Shown piece after piece: positions 37,041-48,800 of a DNA stretch of 64,000 bases. This stretch comes from Solenopsis invicta (Eukaryota > Arthropoda > Insecta > Hymenoptera > Formicidae), in NCBI RefSeq assembly GCF_016802725.1, contig NC_052665.1:4216001-4280000 (forward strand). Reading direction: 5' to 3'. The stretch's first letter is position 1, and each line of letters begins with the position of its first letter. The notes below the pieces were generated by a model. That model did no database searches and had not been told where the DNA came from. It saw only the letters and a program-made list of their open reading frames with translations. Made by a program: the position numbers and the translations under genes.

Positions 37041-37050
37041 TATAAAAATA
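37041..37050 (+). promoter_or_regulatory. TATA-like element of gd-like gene A
   Basis: TATAAAAATA lies 60 bases before the ATG. The same sequence sits 60 bases before the ATG in copy B (51727-51736). In copy C the matching bases read as CATGAATTTA, so the motif is lost there. Confidence 0.45.
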
Positions 37051-37100
37051 ACTATTTCTAAATTATGTATTTTCTAAAGTCTGTGACAGATCCTCACGAA

Positions 37101-38058
37101 ATGGCTAAGCTGTGCATCTTGATTGCGTTGCTGCAGTTACTTTGCACACTAGTACAAGAACAGAAATCTCCGTGTCCTCAATACTTCACTTTTATATCAA
37201 AACCTGGAACAGACGAAGTAATGGGACAGATCGAAATTCCATCCCCATCAAAAACTGGTGATCTCCAATTGAAAATAGCTTTTCAAATGAATGTAAAGTT
37301 GCCTTCAGTAAGTATTTTTTCTTTTATATTAATGATGCAAAAGAGAAGTATGTACACACAAGTTTATAGTTTATGCAAAATTTCTAATAATTTGCAGCAC
37401 ATGTAGTAATGACCAGAAGTTTCTTTGCTGAAGCATTTCTGAAACAAAATGATATAAAGTCATGCTGTTTGTAAAAAAATATTTTAAAGAAGTAAAGCAT
37501 TCTTTTGCCTTATACATGTGAGGATATACTTGAAAATGACCGATCTAAAACTAATTATTTTTAAGAAAGTGTAGTTTAATTATATATTAAGTGTATATAA
37601 AAAATAATTTTTTACTAACACATTTTATGATAATCTTTAAGCACCTTCTTATATAAATAAACAAAATTCGATCATCGATACGTTTCAGGAATATGTTGGT
37701 CACTTGGAATTGGCACGATCACTAGAGGAATCTGCTCAAGCTGTTTATGAGGACAAGAATTTGTTGTATTATGTTCATTTTCCCTTACGCCATGTAATTC
37801 CGACAGTGACCGGGATATGGTTCAATGACCAACAATATTGTTCAGATCATAAAGGTGAATATTATATTTGATTGAAGGATTTGCTTGATATAAATGTTAT
37901 GTTCGAGGGAACAGGAGCAAAAGTTACAGACATTCATTCTTTCAAGTTACAAATTCTTATCTTGCGTCCGATTATCCATAATTTACTGAGATTGCAAAGA
38001 TACATTGAAAGATAAAGCTTACTCAACGCGCATACACGCCTACGCACGCGCGCGCGCG

Positions 38059-38111
<53 letters not shown>

Positions 38112-40448
38112 GCACACACGCACGCACACTCACACACACAAAACCTAAAATATTCTCACAAAAGCGTTGTGATATTTGTCAGATTTTGTTTCAGCAACTG
38201 AAGATATCGTAAATACTATCAAGTTGGAACATACTCTCACATTGCCAGACACGATCCCACGACGATATACTCTCTCGCCTCAAATCCCGAGTCCGACTGT
38301 CTGGTCTCAAACTTCGAGACCGACTCCCTCGCCTCAAACTCCGAGACCGACATCAATAAGTCAGCCAACTACTCGGAAGATAACTACTAACGTCACCCTC
38401 TCTCCGAGAATTAACCAGAATCCATTCTTGACGAAACGGATTCCGGCGCCGAACTCAAATTACGAATGTGGTAGATCTGAACATCCAAAGTATCTGGTTG
38501 TTAACGGAGATAAGATATCGCCAGGTCAATGGCCGTGGCTAGTGGCACTCTTCGTTGCTAACAAACGGATTGAATTCGACTATCGTTGTGGTGGTAGTAT
38601 CTTGACGAACCAACATATTTTAACAGGTATGTTAATATAAGAAAAATCCTATATTATTAATATTCTGTGTGTCAAACAATGTGAGCTTTTTATGTTATGT
38701 TGACTTCCTTCCTTAGATCGCAACAGATTTATTTCTACCTACTTATAGCTTAGAATGGCCTAGATCAATAATGAGTATACTCACATCAATTATAATGTTT
38801 TTTCAGTACTTTAGTACTTTAAATCATAAATTTGAATCGACATAATAAACTCCAATTCATGAGACATAGTTTTAAGCGAGAAAAGTTAGGACAGGTCAAT
38901 TATTTGCTTAATGGATTATTGACGAAAATAGTTTCTTTGTGTACTCTTACATATTAATATGTTAATAAACTTATGAATGTAACACTTTGTTATTTATTTT
39001 TTGAATACTTCTTGTGAAAAAAAACAAATAATACAATTAAACCATATTATGTAACATATATATCCAATATATAGTTAATTCTTTTTTTAAAAATCTTTAC
39101 TGCAACACTTAAATATTTGAAATTGTCTCATACTTTAAATTAATGTTTAGAAATGTACCTTACCTTAAATCTGACCATTAGTTTTTAATTTTAGACTCAA
39201 TAAAAAATTAGCAAAAATCAGGTAGGATATATAAGGTACGGTTACCTTATTGACTGTTTTGTTCTTTTCTTGTACTGTTTCCCAACAAAGAGTGGGGATT
39301 ATAAAAAATGTATTTCATGCATACATTTTCTTTTTACAGCGGCGCATTGCCTGAAGTTGGACTTGAATAGCAACGACACTTTTCCCCCTAATGTGTTAAT
39401 AGTGGCCTTAGGTCGATTTAATTTGACCCATTGGCGTGAAAAGGAATCCACGACTCGCGAGGTCGCAAACTATACGATCCATCCCGACTATGCGTATTAT
39501 TACAACAGCGACTCTGATTTGGCGATTTTAAAACTCAGGGATACCGACTATAACGACTACATCAAACCTATTTGCCTGTGGTCCGGTGCAACCAATCTTG
39601 AACATATCATCGATCAAATGGGATATGTTGTGGGTTGGGGTTTTGATGAAGACAATTATCGTTTCACTGATGTTCTACGGTTGGCGAAGCTGAAGATAGT
39701 CAGCAGGGTAAGAACCGTTAAAAAATCTGTTTTTCTTATTTTTCGTGAATTTGATTGACGTACACGTTGAATTTCAATTAATAAGCGAAATTCTCTAAAA
39801 ATAAAACGTTGGAAATGTGAGAATACATGATGACAACGAAATCGGATTTATATTGTGAAAGAACAATGTTTAGAAATTTTTACAACGAAGACGCTCAATA
39901 CTCTATTTAATTTTGCTATGTTTGCACAGTTATGTACTCGTATGTTTAGATAATTAACTACTGTTATGAAATTATTATTCAATGCGTATATTGCAATTCT
40001 TTATAAATCATTGCGTGCAATCGCACGATAAAAACAAGTTTTTATTAAGTTCTTAAAGTAACGCAAAATGTCAACGATAGGGAGATATGTCGAATCAGAT
40101 TTACCATTATCATTTATAAAATCAACTACTGCAAATGATGAAAATTAGACGTAATTTCACAAATTATAGATGGATTGCCTTAAGAATGACAGGAGTTTCT
40201 ACTATTTCACATCTGATCGCACCTTTTGCGCCGGCTTGTCAGGAAGCACTCTTAGTTATGGTGACAGCGGAAGCGGACTGATGATTTTTAACTATGCTTT
40301 GCAACGTTATCACTTACGCGGCGTCGCTTCACAAAGGATAAGCAGTGGACCCATAGGAACATACGAATCTACCAAGTTCACCATTTTTGCTGACGTCGCC
40401 ATGTATCTACCTTGGATTCAACAGCAGATTTACCCGTACAGTAAGTAG
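37101..40448 (+). CDS. Serine protease gd-like, copy A (5 exons, 483 aa)
   Basis: A secreted chymotrypsin-fold protease of the gastrulation-defective type. Exons: 37101-37307, 37689-37854, 38195-38626, 39340-39707, 40170-40448; all borders are GT/AG and phases agree. The signal peptide is about residues 1-20. The GD N-terminal domain follows (SPCPQYFTF, then YVGHLELARSLEE and TVTGIWFN), then a Pro-rich linker and the protease domain from VVNGDKISPGQWPW. The triad is His271 (AAHC), Asp328 (DSDLAIL) and Ser424 (GDSGSG). The MAK start is chosen because an upstream in-frame ATG is absent in copy C. Oddities: the Cys191 and Cys220 equivalents are Ser420 and Tyr456, where B and C have Cys; residue 189 is Thr, so trypsin-like specificity is not expected; no basic residue directly precedes VVNG. 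Poly(A) signal at 40689. Confidence 0.88.
38044..38144. repeat. (CG)n/(CA)n microsatellite in intron 2 of copy A
   Basis: A GC run followed by about 40 CA units with interruptions, ending some 50 bases before the exon 3 acceptor. Equivalent tracts sit at the same place in copy B (about 52738-52813) and, shorter and interrupted, in copy C (about 61118-61178). The Cys/Val frames it opens on the minus strand are artefacts. Confidence 0.95.
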
Positions 40449-40907
40449 TAATCTCTTGCCTCAGAACTTGCCAAGATGTACTAGTTGGCAATCTTATTAT
40501 GTAAAATTTATTAAAAACCATGGCACTTAATTATGCAAATGATTTAAAAATTGAAGTTACAAAATTATTTTTGATTTTTTACGGTAATTTCTCGTATCGT
40601 AATGCATTTATCACAATAGTAAAATGAAACGTATAAAGTGATATAATGTAATTATCACATTATTATTGTAGCTTTATAAATAATTAAGAATAAATCTTAT
40701 CGTAACACGTGTTATAATACACTCTCTCTTTCTCTCTCTTTCTCTTATTCAATGTTCCACATATATTAATTTAACTTATTAAACGCCTAATCAATGCATT
40801 TTATACTATAATTACATTAATTATAAAAGTACAAAAAATATTCGTATTTATGTTAATGAAAGGAATCTGTTAAATGTAAATCTGTAACGTTTAAGCTTTG
40901 TCTGTTT

Positions 40908-40938
<31 letters not shown>

Positions 40939-41101
40939 TTTTTTTTCTAAATCCATATAAAATTGAAAGGGTTATAAGGAAAGGCTATGAGATTTACATG
41001 CATACTTTTTTACATCATTATACTATTTTATAAGTCTTAAAAAATATTTAAGTGTGTCAATAAAATTATTTCTTTTCTTTTAATGCAATATTAATAATCA
41101 T

Positions 41102-43029
41102 TCGAGCTGTTCAACAAAATAGAACCTTGTTGTATCATGTTTATTTTGGGTGGGTCAACCGATTCCAACACTGACTAAAATAATATTTAATTATAAAGTA
41201 CTTTGCAATGAAGGTGAGTTACACATTTACTTGAAGGGCTACACAAATGTCATATATTTCCAGAAAACAGAAGTAAAAGTTACAATACATTCTTTCGAAT
41301 ACATCAAATTAGTTCATATTTTGTATTTGATTGTGCATAATTTTTAAAAGCAGCAAAGATAAATACAAAGGTAATGATTACTGAAATATTTGAAATTTGT
41401 TTTATTATTACACACGTTTCTATATTTATGTAAAAAAGGAATTCACGATTATTCGTGTTCTCTGAGATTTTTTTTCCTAAAAGAGAATAAAATTCTTTTT
41501 CCTTATTTTAAAATAACATGAGATTAAAGTATTACTACAACGGTTTATTTTGTTTCAGAAACAACAGATGTCCAAACTACTAAAGAGATAGAGAGAATCG
41601 TATATTCATCAGGCGAAAACTCGATCACTCAAGAATCGTCACCTAATTTCCCTATCTTTGAGAGCAACATCTCATTATTGAATCCAGTGTCATTCAATGA
41701 TACTGATTGCGGTAAACCGTTTCAGTTAAATATCGTAAATCCGTTAACTTATCATGGATTTCTGACACAGCCAGGCGAGTGGCCGTGGTTGGCAGCAATC
41801 TTTGTTACGAATACTTTAGAAGAAAACTTTCAGTTTCAATGTGGTGGTTCCGTTTTAACAACCAAACATGTTATAACAGGTACTCTAAAAAATTAAAGAA
41901 AAGCAATCCGACATTGCTAAATATACTTTCTGCGTCTCGAATGTCTACATAATAAAATATATTTTATGCATATTTACTTTTTCTTTTTAAAGCGGCGCAT
42001 TGTTTGAAAATAAACATGGATAGCAACGAAACCTGGCCTCCCTATGCATTACTGGTGGCTTTGGGACGATTTAATTTGACCCATCGGCGTGAAAGGGGTA
42101 GCCTGTATCAAGAGGTCGCGAACTATGTGATTCATCCTGACTATACGCATTCTTTAAGTGGCGACTCTGATTTGGCGATTTTGATCTTCAGGAGGCCCAT
42201 CAAATATGGCAATTCCATTAGACCTATTTGTCTATGGCCCAATAATTTAACTGATATTCAGCACGTTGTCAATAGGTTGGGATACGTTGTAGGATGGGGC
42301 GAAGACGAGACAGGTCGTCGAAACACTGACGATCCACGGATGGTGAGAGTGCCAATAGTGAAGCAGGTAAGACTAAATTAATAGTGAGCTAATTTTCTAT
42401 CGCTGTTCGATCGGCATATAAGTTAAATTTCAACAAATAAAAGTTTTTGAAAACCAAATACCCGAAATGTGGGATGACACCTTGATGACAAGTCCGTAAT
42501 ATTTATATTGCGGAAGGAAAATGCTTGGAGATTTTTGCATTATTAATGACGTGAGGTCTTTATTTGATTTCGTTAAGTTAAGTAGTTATGTAGATTATTG
42601 TTAATGTGGCATTGTCAATAACAATATTTACTGCATGTGCCCATAACAAATAGATTTGTCAAAGTCTTTACACCCCTCAGGTGGAATTGACGAATGCGCC
42701 CGAACCGATAAGCTCGATCATCGATCACGCAACATAGGTGAATTTTTATCAAATTACAGGAGACATGTCTTCGTAGCGACACTACATTCGCGAGTTTAAC
42801 TTCGGAGCGCACCTTTTGTGCTGGTTGGCTAAACGAGACAGGTCCTTGCAACGGTGACAGCGGGAGCGGATTAGCGATTTACGACGATACCAGTCGCCGT
42901 TTTCTGTTACGTGGTATCGTTTCACGTTCGATGCTTAACACAGCACGTTTGTGCGATTTTACGAAATACTTCGTGTCCGTCGACGTGGCCAAATATATAT
43001 CCTGGATTTTGGTACAGATCTCCAATTAA
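41102..43029 (+). pseudogene. 5'-truncated gd-like protease copy A' (relict exon 2 plus three intact exons)
   Basis: A relict of exon 2 (about 41102-41213, donor GTGAGT) matches the end of the GD domain of the other copies, but has a one-base deletion near 41147-41162 that shifts the frame, and no signal-peptide exon precedes it. The following exons 41559-41879, 41993-42366 and 42760-43029 are open, with good splice sites and phases 1, 1 and 0. They encode a complete protease domain: CGG, AAHC, DSDLAIL and CNGDSGSGL, with the disulfide cysteines present and a short, non-repetitive linker. Truncation falls within a few bases of the right edge of block A (41093). It may be a pseudogene, or its exons may be reached by splicing from exon 2 of copy A, whose phase fits. 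Poly(A) signal at 43267. Confidence 0.65.
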
Positions 43030-43969
43030 CGCTGATCTCGCATCGCGGAACGCGAAATGTCGTCGACAACCTTCTTATGGAGATTTACCAACAAAGTCAC
43101 ACCACTTGTATATCTGTGAAGATGAAAATTACAAGTTTTAGTTTCAATGACGATTCCTATAGCTATAATGAACTTATTACAATGTTAATATTAAAATTTA
43201 TTAAAATATGTGAATATAAACGCATGAAATGTAGTTGTCTGTTTTTATGAATTTTTAACAATTAAGAATAAATCATATTATAACATGTAACAACGCAATT
43301 ATAACGTGTTATAATATGTTTATCGATGTACTTATGAAATTTTCTACACTATATTGTATTATGTAATCTATCGTTTTGTTAATTTTTTACATTAAAAAAT
43401 TACAAAAGGTACAAAAATATATTGCTGGCAATTTTAATTCATAATTACATTATATGCAACTACATTAAATGTATGCTATTCTAACGGTATAAATTTTAGT
43501 TGTCTAACATGTAAGTATAAAAGTTTTTTATAAAATAAAATTACACGGTTAAACTATACGCATACATACGTTTTCGTACTATACACTATTTTGTAAATTA
43601 AAAAAAAATATTTAAAAATACACACACAGATTAATTAAAATTAATCTTTTTTTTTATAAATACGTGTGTTTTATTTATTACGCTTTTTTGATATATTAAA
43701 AATAATAATTAGGTGAGAATAATAGAAAGAAAAAAATTACATTTCACCAGATAGTTTCATGACATGATCACGGTTTAACGCTGCCCACATCTGCAATCAC
43801 GAATCTTTATATCGCTCCCGATAGCAGAGATTCAATTCGCGCTATCGCACCCGTACGCTTTAACAAAAGTAATTTACGATTGTTCACACAAGTTCAAACA
43901 ATACTTTATATATATTTTTTCAATTTGACACCGTCGACAGTATGATTGAATCAGCTCTCGATGCAGAAA
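43030..43969. other. Spacer between A' and the next gene
   Basis: AT-rich 3' flank of A' to about 43740, then mixed composition. No coding exon is supported. Confidence 0.5.
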
Positions 43970-45539
43970 ATGTGGCTCCATTGCGGTATACTGATCCACC
44001 TATTCGGATTTATCCTCACAAAATCGTCTAAATTAGACGATGCCGGAGGATATTCTTTGTCTCTATAAAGAAAACTGACGCTGAAGTTAAAAACGGCGGC
44101 AAGTCTGAAGCATAATCTTGGAAAAGTTCTTCACGAGTTGCCAGTAAGTTTCGCTTTTAGGATAAGTAAAACGTAAGTTTAAGAAATCGTCTATACGAAA
44201 AAAGGTCCAGGAGTGTGATATTGGAGATGTATCATCGAAATAAGTTAATTGAACGAATACGTACAAGTTTCTTCTAATTTTAACGGTTGATAATCATATG
44301 TTGTCCATCTTAATAATTTTATAGCAAATTCGATTGGAGACACTAGTGCACATGAAAGCTGTCGTATACAAAACGACGTAAAGATATATGTTTATTATAA
44401 ATAAACGAGTTAAAGTGTAAAATTCTCAATATACTTTATTCTAGAATTCAGTATGTATTTTATTAATCGAGATATTTGAATTCTATTTTTATACTTAAAT
44501 TATATCAGTGTACGACGTGCATTAATAGTACACTCCAGCCGAATTCGTTATTAAATCCAGTAGTAAGTAATACTTTTTGTGGTGCTTTTATTGTTTTTAA
44601 ATAATAATTGTTTTTGAGAGATGTGTAAAGTAGTATTTCATTTTGGCGCAACGTCAAAATCTGTGCGATATGTTCTCCACTTACTTTCGATTCTTACAGA
44701 TACAGAGTTATGAGATGCACCACTCCGTAAAGGTAATCGAGGATTATTTGAAAAATGGAGGTTCAATGCTCGAGTTTCTCGACGTTTTACCTTCCATAAC
44801 GTACGCGCCTATCGCGAAGCAGTTGTACAATATCTTCGGATCCATGGAGGACCATTTGCCTGAGTATCTTCTTCCGGCAATATCCTTGATACGACGATCC
44901 CTGTCGGAAGGTCTTCTGGATGCCGACGAGATCTACAGACCTACTTTCGGACCGCTGAAGGCCGATCCATTGGAGAAGATCCCCTTGAGAGAATTGAAGG
45001 AAGCAGCTTCTTTGCTGACCTACCACACGCCGATCAAAGACGTCAAAGGACCTTGGCCGAAGATTATCGGCGAGACGGTGACGTTGATTTACGATAAAGT
45101 CATCTCTCCGCGTTCTGAACTGATCGCATACATGTTGGCGAATCTGCGGATACCCGAAGCGACGGCGGAGGTGAGAGAATCGGTCGTGCTTCTCGTCGAA
45201 CATCTACGATCGCAAGGCAAGCACGTATTGACCGGTTTCAACTTGGCATCCGATCCGTACGCGCTGATCGCCAACGTAATCTTCAGTCTGCCCCTGCAAA
45301 ACGAGACGCTGATAGCCGCCAACGTGTTGTTGCCGTTCCTACGAAGGCCCTCGGAGTGTCGAGGATCCGCTGAATTTGCCGACTTCTTTCAGAACAACAT
45401 TTTGAACTACACCCTGCTGATATCTCGGGATAGAATGATCTCTAGATCAAAAGATGGTATCGCGTTTCTGTCTATGATCCAGCAGAATAATACGGATCTA
45501 TCGGATGTCATGAAGCAATTCTTCCCCTTCGAGTACTAA
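43970..45539 (+). CDS. Unrecognised, probably secreted protein, exon 1 interrupted by a stop
   Basis: The main exon 44700-45539 follows a strong acceptor (TTTCGATTCTTACAG) and stays open for 279 codons to TAA. Its sequence is helix-rich and well balanced (for example LPEYLLPAISLIRR, VVLLVEHLRSQGKH) with mixed codon use, unlike the surrounding AT-rich noise. Upstream, 43970-44143 begins with a signal-peptide-like MWLHCGILIHLFGFILTK and ends at a GTAAGT donor in phase 0, fitting the main exon. However, this exon has TAA in frame at 44066-44068. Either the gene is damaged, the base is a sequencing error, or the true first exon is elsewhere. AATAAA is at 45558, 19 bases after the stop. I recognise no family. 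Confidence 0.55.
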
Positions 45540-45563
45540 TCTGCGGATGAAAACTGTAATAAA

Positions 45564-45836
45564 ACGTTCGCCCTGTGTACGTACTTCGGAATCCTTTTGC
45601 GCATCCTTATTTAACGTGAGGTAGAACCAGGTATCTACTTATTGTTAGTACGGTTCCCGAAAAACTTGATGGCATTCATTGTTTGTGCATTTTTTTACGC
45701 AAATCTGTTTCTTTATACTCACTTATCGGCAACTAATATTTAATTTATTTTTTGCTGTCTTTTTCTATTTAACGATTTTATAAAATTTTAAGTTGCTGAA
45801 AGAATTTTATGATACATGTTATTTAAATAATATAAA

Positions 45837-45888
<52 letters not shown>

Positions 45889-48800
45889 AAGTAGTCCAAA
45901 CGAATAAAATGTTCATAATATGTTGGCAGCTTAGATAGCCAAGTTTGTTGAAAACAGATTTTATTTACTATAGAAAATCTTTCGGCAGAAAGGCAGAAAT
46001 ATTGACATAGGATGTATTATTGATAAGATTATTAAGATTTCAAAAGATACTAGTAAAAATAAAAATCTACTGTTATTAGATTGTCGACAGAAACTGAGCT
46101 AACTTGCCAACGAGTCTAAAGATAAAAAGTGAACAAATCTGTCAAACACAATCTATTGACGTATTGGCGGCAAGAATCAAGCAGATTTATTAAATGCCAT
46201 AATTATTTAAATAGAACTTATTTTTTGTTACAAAAGAATAGTGTTCAAAGATGAAAAAAAATCCTTTTTATGATGATATAGAAGATTCGGAGTGTATATC
46301 ACTAATTTATTATTATTCTCATTCTAATTATAAGCAAAATTTTCAATTGTTTTTACTAGTAAATTTTGAAATAATCAATGATATCTCGGGAACGACTAAA
46401 TCGACTATCCCACGGTTTTGCATGTATATTTATAATAATATCGAAAAAAGTTACTCTTCAAATTAATATCTCTAAAGTTTTTATATTTTTTTGCATTTAA
46501 TATAAGAAAATTAAAAATTTTTTTGATTTTAATAATGTTTCACAAACTGAAGATCTGCAATTGTCGATATTTACTAGATAGTTACAGAAGCAAAAATATA
46601 CCAAATAGCTTGCAATTAACATTTAAATAATAAAGAAGAAATAAAGAAAAAAGTTATAAATATTATCTAAATATCATTAACTATACCAAACTTTATATTT
46701 ATAATTCTAATAGTTTAAATAAAAAAATCAAAACTTATTTAAAAGCCATCTCAACACGAATCTCTTAAACTTCCTGTATACTACCGCCAACTGAGAAAGT
46801 GAAGATGAACTACGTAGCCACATCTACTTCTCAAGCATGTTGGTAAATCACTTATGATCTGTTATATGTATATGATGTTTAAATATATTTTGTGCATTTA
46901 TAATTGTATGTAAATATATACACGTTGATTATTGAATCTTTAAAAAACTATTAATAAAAATAAAATTTTATTTTTAGAATAAACTTTACTTTGATTGTAA
47001 TTTAATATTTAGTAACAAAGATATTTTTAACTTTGATTGAAATATATGTATTATAAACTGAAGGTTATGAGAGTAATAAGAAATAATAAATTTCAATTAA
47101 GAAAAGAATTTACTGGGAATTGCTTAAAAAAGATATTTGATTGATTTTAGGCACATTGTATAACTCTGTTATAATAAAAACAATAATATGAATAATAGCG
47201 CACATACACATGTAAACAGTAATAATCTTCTTCTATTGACTATTCCCGGGATATTTGTCTGTACTATTAAATCATTTCTATTCTCGTATCTTCATAATTG
47301 CAAAGATGTACATCGTAATGAGAAGTTGTATAAATTTTGTAAAATGATTGAATATTCGACGCGAAATATCCAAAGATTGTTTACGACTGTCTCTTCCGCA
47401 TGATGTTCTTAGAATCAGTATTGACCACGTAGAAGAAAATTAATCAAATTATTTAAGACGTATTCCACCTGATTGTAAACCTGACACAAAAATTATATTA
47501 AAAGAATTAAAGCGAATATGCTTTAAAATAAAAATGTATATACTTATAAAAATTACTTGTTAAAAATAAACATGACTTTATGTTTTATTTTAAACGCAAG
47601 ATATGTTTCAATAAATATAATAGATATCTCATTTATGTGTCAATGTTTCTGTGATTACGTTTTACTATTACTATGTAAAATTACAATGAACAGCTTTCAG
47701 GATTTATTAAAACTTTTTGATCTTTGCATCAATGCGAAGTATTATACCTGCCTGCTATGAATTCTTTGACTATGTTATTACAATTTATTTATTATATATA
47801 AAAAAAATCCCGATCAGTCTATTATGCAAGGAAAATTACAATTATTTTATTAACTTAGCACTAATCTATACTAACTACATAATACAATTCAATGAGAAAA
47901 TTATATACTTTAAGATATTTTTAGGAACGTCACACTGGCAAATGAAGTCTATGAGATTTTTAAGAAAGTTTCCAAGAATATTTAACAGACGTCATAGTGA
48001 CGCGTACAGTAATATTGCGATGCAAAACGTGTGAACGGTGACGTCAATAAAGAAAAATCAAATTACATTTAAAGAATAAAAATTTCTTAGAGGCTTTGAA
48101 TTAAATAAACTTTAAAATCGTGAAACATTTTGCTATAATTATCACTGTAATAAAACGTTGTGTGTAATTATTAATATTAATAATATTATTGTAATATATA
48201 GATTAATTTTTGAGTTACAATTTTCCTGAACAGTAGATATATCTTTTACACCGAAACTCGTAAAAAAAATGATTTAGAGTTACAAGGCACTAACTTCTTT
48301 CTTGATAATGTAAAATTTTTAAATAATAATATTCGCGTTAATCTATACCTATTTTTACAAACAAAAATAGAAAAATTCACACAAGATTAATATTTTATAC
48401 ATTCTGATTTTACTTTCTGTAATATTATATTTAAATAATATTATATTTAAATAATATTATATAATGTAATATTATATTTATATTATATTTAAAATAAAGG
48501 TATCAATCTTAAAAACTAACTTTTAAGATTGATACCTCTTTAATAATAAAAACATTAAAATTTTATGTAGAAATTAAAAAAATAATCTGTTTTGACATAC
48601 ATATATATATATATAATAAAAATATATAAAATTTTTATTAATATACACTAAAAATTTATTTTATCAAATTTTTATTTTTTAAAAGTATTCCATCAAAAGT
48701 GGATCCAGTGTAATTGAGGTATTTTGATAATTTATTTTTTCTAGTTTGCTATTTTTACACGGTGAAAGCTATTTTTGTGATGGTTGCATCTCTTCGTTTT

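Larger units (their letters stand above)
30966..41093 (+). repeat. Segmental duplication block A
   Basis: This block matches 45536-56045 almost base for base, with small indels and repeat-length differences. The left edge is CTAATCTGCGG and the right edge is GCAATATTA, where the two copies part abruptly. It carries gd-like gene A and a 6 kb non-coding 5' flank. Differences between copies include an AT repeat (about 31268-31291 here, longer in B) and the Pro-rich linker length. Confidence 0.93.

Noticed and set aside
37934..38137. Cys/Val-rich minus frames over the CA repeats (also 52627-52812)
   Set aside because: Pure translation of a dinucleotide repeat.
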